DNA of 64,000 nucleotides from assembly GCF_020164435.1 (NCBI RefSeq), contig NZ_JAIUDQ010000011.1, forward strand, positions 1-64,000, read 5' to 3'. This document shows, piece after piece, positions 63,497-64,000 of the stretch. This stretch comes from Phyllobacterium lublinensis. Its GTDB lineage: Bacteria; Pseudomonadota; Alphaproteobacteria; Rhizobiales; Rhizobiaceae. The position numbers and the translations under genes were made by a program. Each line of letters opens with the position of its first letter. Within the stretch, counting starts at the first letter, position 1. The notes under the pieces were generated by a model. The model ran no database searches, was not told where the DNA came from, and was given only the letters and a program-made list of their open reading frames with translations.

Positions 63497-64000
63497 CACG
63501 CTGCTTTCTGTCCGGGATCTCCATGCGTGGTACGGCGAAGGCCATGCCTTGCACGGCATCAATCTCGACATTCATCAAGGCGAGACAGTTACATTGCTTG
63601 GACGCAACGGCGTCGGCAAGACGACAACGCTGCGCTCCATCATGGGAATAATCCGCAAACGCACAGGGACGATCACCTTCGAGGGCAAGGACATGATGCG
63701 TGTGCCGCTGCATCGCACAGCACATGCGGGGATCGGCTTCGTGCCGGAAGAGCGAGGCATATTCGCCACGCTTTCCGTCGATGAAAACCTCAACCTCCCG
63801 CCGATTGTCGCCGGGGGCGGCATGTCCATAGCGGAGATCTACGACCTGTTCCCCAACCTCAAGGAACGTCGCAACAGCCCGGGCACCAAGCTTTCGGGCG
63901 GCGAACAGCAGATGCTGGCAATCGCCCGGATTTTGCGCACTGGCGTCAAGCTCCTGCTGCTGGACGAGCCGACGGAAGGCCTGGCACCGGTCATCGTCCA
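63489..64000 (+). CDS. livF: ABC transporter ATP-binding protein LivF (partial)
   Basis: The reading frame runs off the window end after about 170 codons. ATG 63489 overlaps the livG end by eight bases. Walker A GRNGVGKTT (38-46), FVPEERGIFATLSV, signature LSGGEQQMLAIAR and Walker B LLLLDEPTEGLAP are LivF features. The permease genes livH and livM presumably follow outside the window. Confidence 0.93.
   Translation, partial: MSNTLLSVRDLHAWYGEGHALHGINLDIHQGETVTLLGRNGVGKTTTLRSIMGIIRKRTGTITFEGKDMMRVPLHRTAHAGIGFVPEERGIFATLSVDENLNLPPIVAGGGMSIAEIYDLFPNLKERRNSPGTKLSGGEQQMLAIARILRTGVKLLLLDEPTEGLAPVIV

Noticed and set aside
1..64000. CRISPR array, tRNA, rRNA, insertion sequence or prophage
   Set aside because: No regularly spaced repeats, no cloverleaf or rRNA sequence recognised, and no transposase, integrase or phage structural protein among the reading frames.

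Overview
The window reads as accessory DNA from an alphaproteobacterium of the order Hyphomicrobiales (Rhizobiales). The basis is a complete repABC replication cassette at 9.1-13.0 kb, a gene content made almost wholly of ABC and TRAP importers next to catabolic enzymes, and protein sequences that look rhizobial, Phyllobacterium-like or Brucella-like. RepABC marks the replicon as a large plasmid or chromid. I see no rRNA, tRNA, insertion sequence, phage or CRISPR array. The genus is inference.

Layout: (1) 0-9.1 kb, a divergent catabolic island. One arm (minus) has a CUT1-type binding protein, two permeases, a RidA-type deaminase and an M81/MlrC-type metallohydrolase. The other arm (plus) has a short-chain dehydrogenase, the matching MalK-type ATPase, an RpiR regulator and a D-threonine aldolase/D-serine dehydratase-like PLP enzyme. 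(2) 9.1-13.4 kb, repC, repB and repA (minus) with an antisense RNA locus between repB and repC. (3) 13.4-21.3 kb, TRAP permeases without a binding protein, an alpha/beta hydrolase, an acyl-CoA ligase with an IclR regulator, a divergent tandem PPC/DUF296 protein and a LacI regulator. (4) 21.6-27.7 kb, a LacI-controlled glucose/mannose-type ABC importer with a sugar isomerase and a Gfo/Idh dehydrogenase. (5) 27.8-31.2 kb, tex and an aldo/keto reductase. (6) 31.2-36.5 kb, a ugpBAEC glycerol-3-phosphate-type importer with a TIM-barrel isomerase. (7) 36.8-41.3 kb, a detoxification group: glutathione S-transferase, gamma-glutamylcyclotransferase-like protein, azoreductase, MocR regulator, AhpD-like protein and a SugE/Gdx exporter. 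(8) 41.3-46.7 kb, a methyltransferase, an LCP-family protein unexpected in this lineage, an orphan TctC/Bug binding protein, a degenerate M23 protein and an HSL-type hydrolase. (9) 46.9-60.3 kb, gamma-glutamyltransferase, aminotransferase, LysR, then a long plus-strand run: ureohydrolase, polar amino-acid binding protein with two permeases, a spermidine/putrescine-type ABC importer, a nitrilase-family amidase and a DauA-like FAD dehydrogenase. (10) 60.3-64.0 kb, LysR and the start of a branched-chain amino-acid-type importer cut by the window end.

How it works together: most islands pair an importer with the enzymes that process its cargo and a local regulator. For several regulators I can see a candidate operator in the control region: RpiR, IclR, LacI, MocR and LysR. 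All four ABC operons that have a gap after the binding-protein gene carry a hairpin in that gap, a recurrent expression-control device. The two most distinctive islands are the RpiR/RidA/M81/D-threonine-aldolase divergon and the guanidino/D-amino-acid island at 51-60 kb. In the second, the FAD enzyme keeps the amino-acid-binding residues of D-arginine dehydrogenase but not its guanidinium-binding glutamate.
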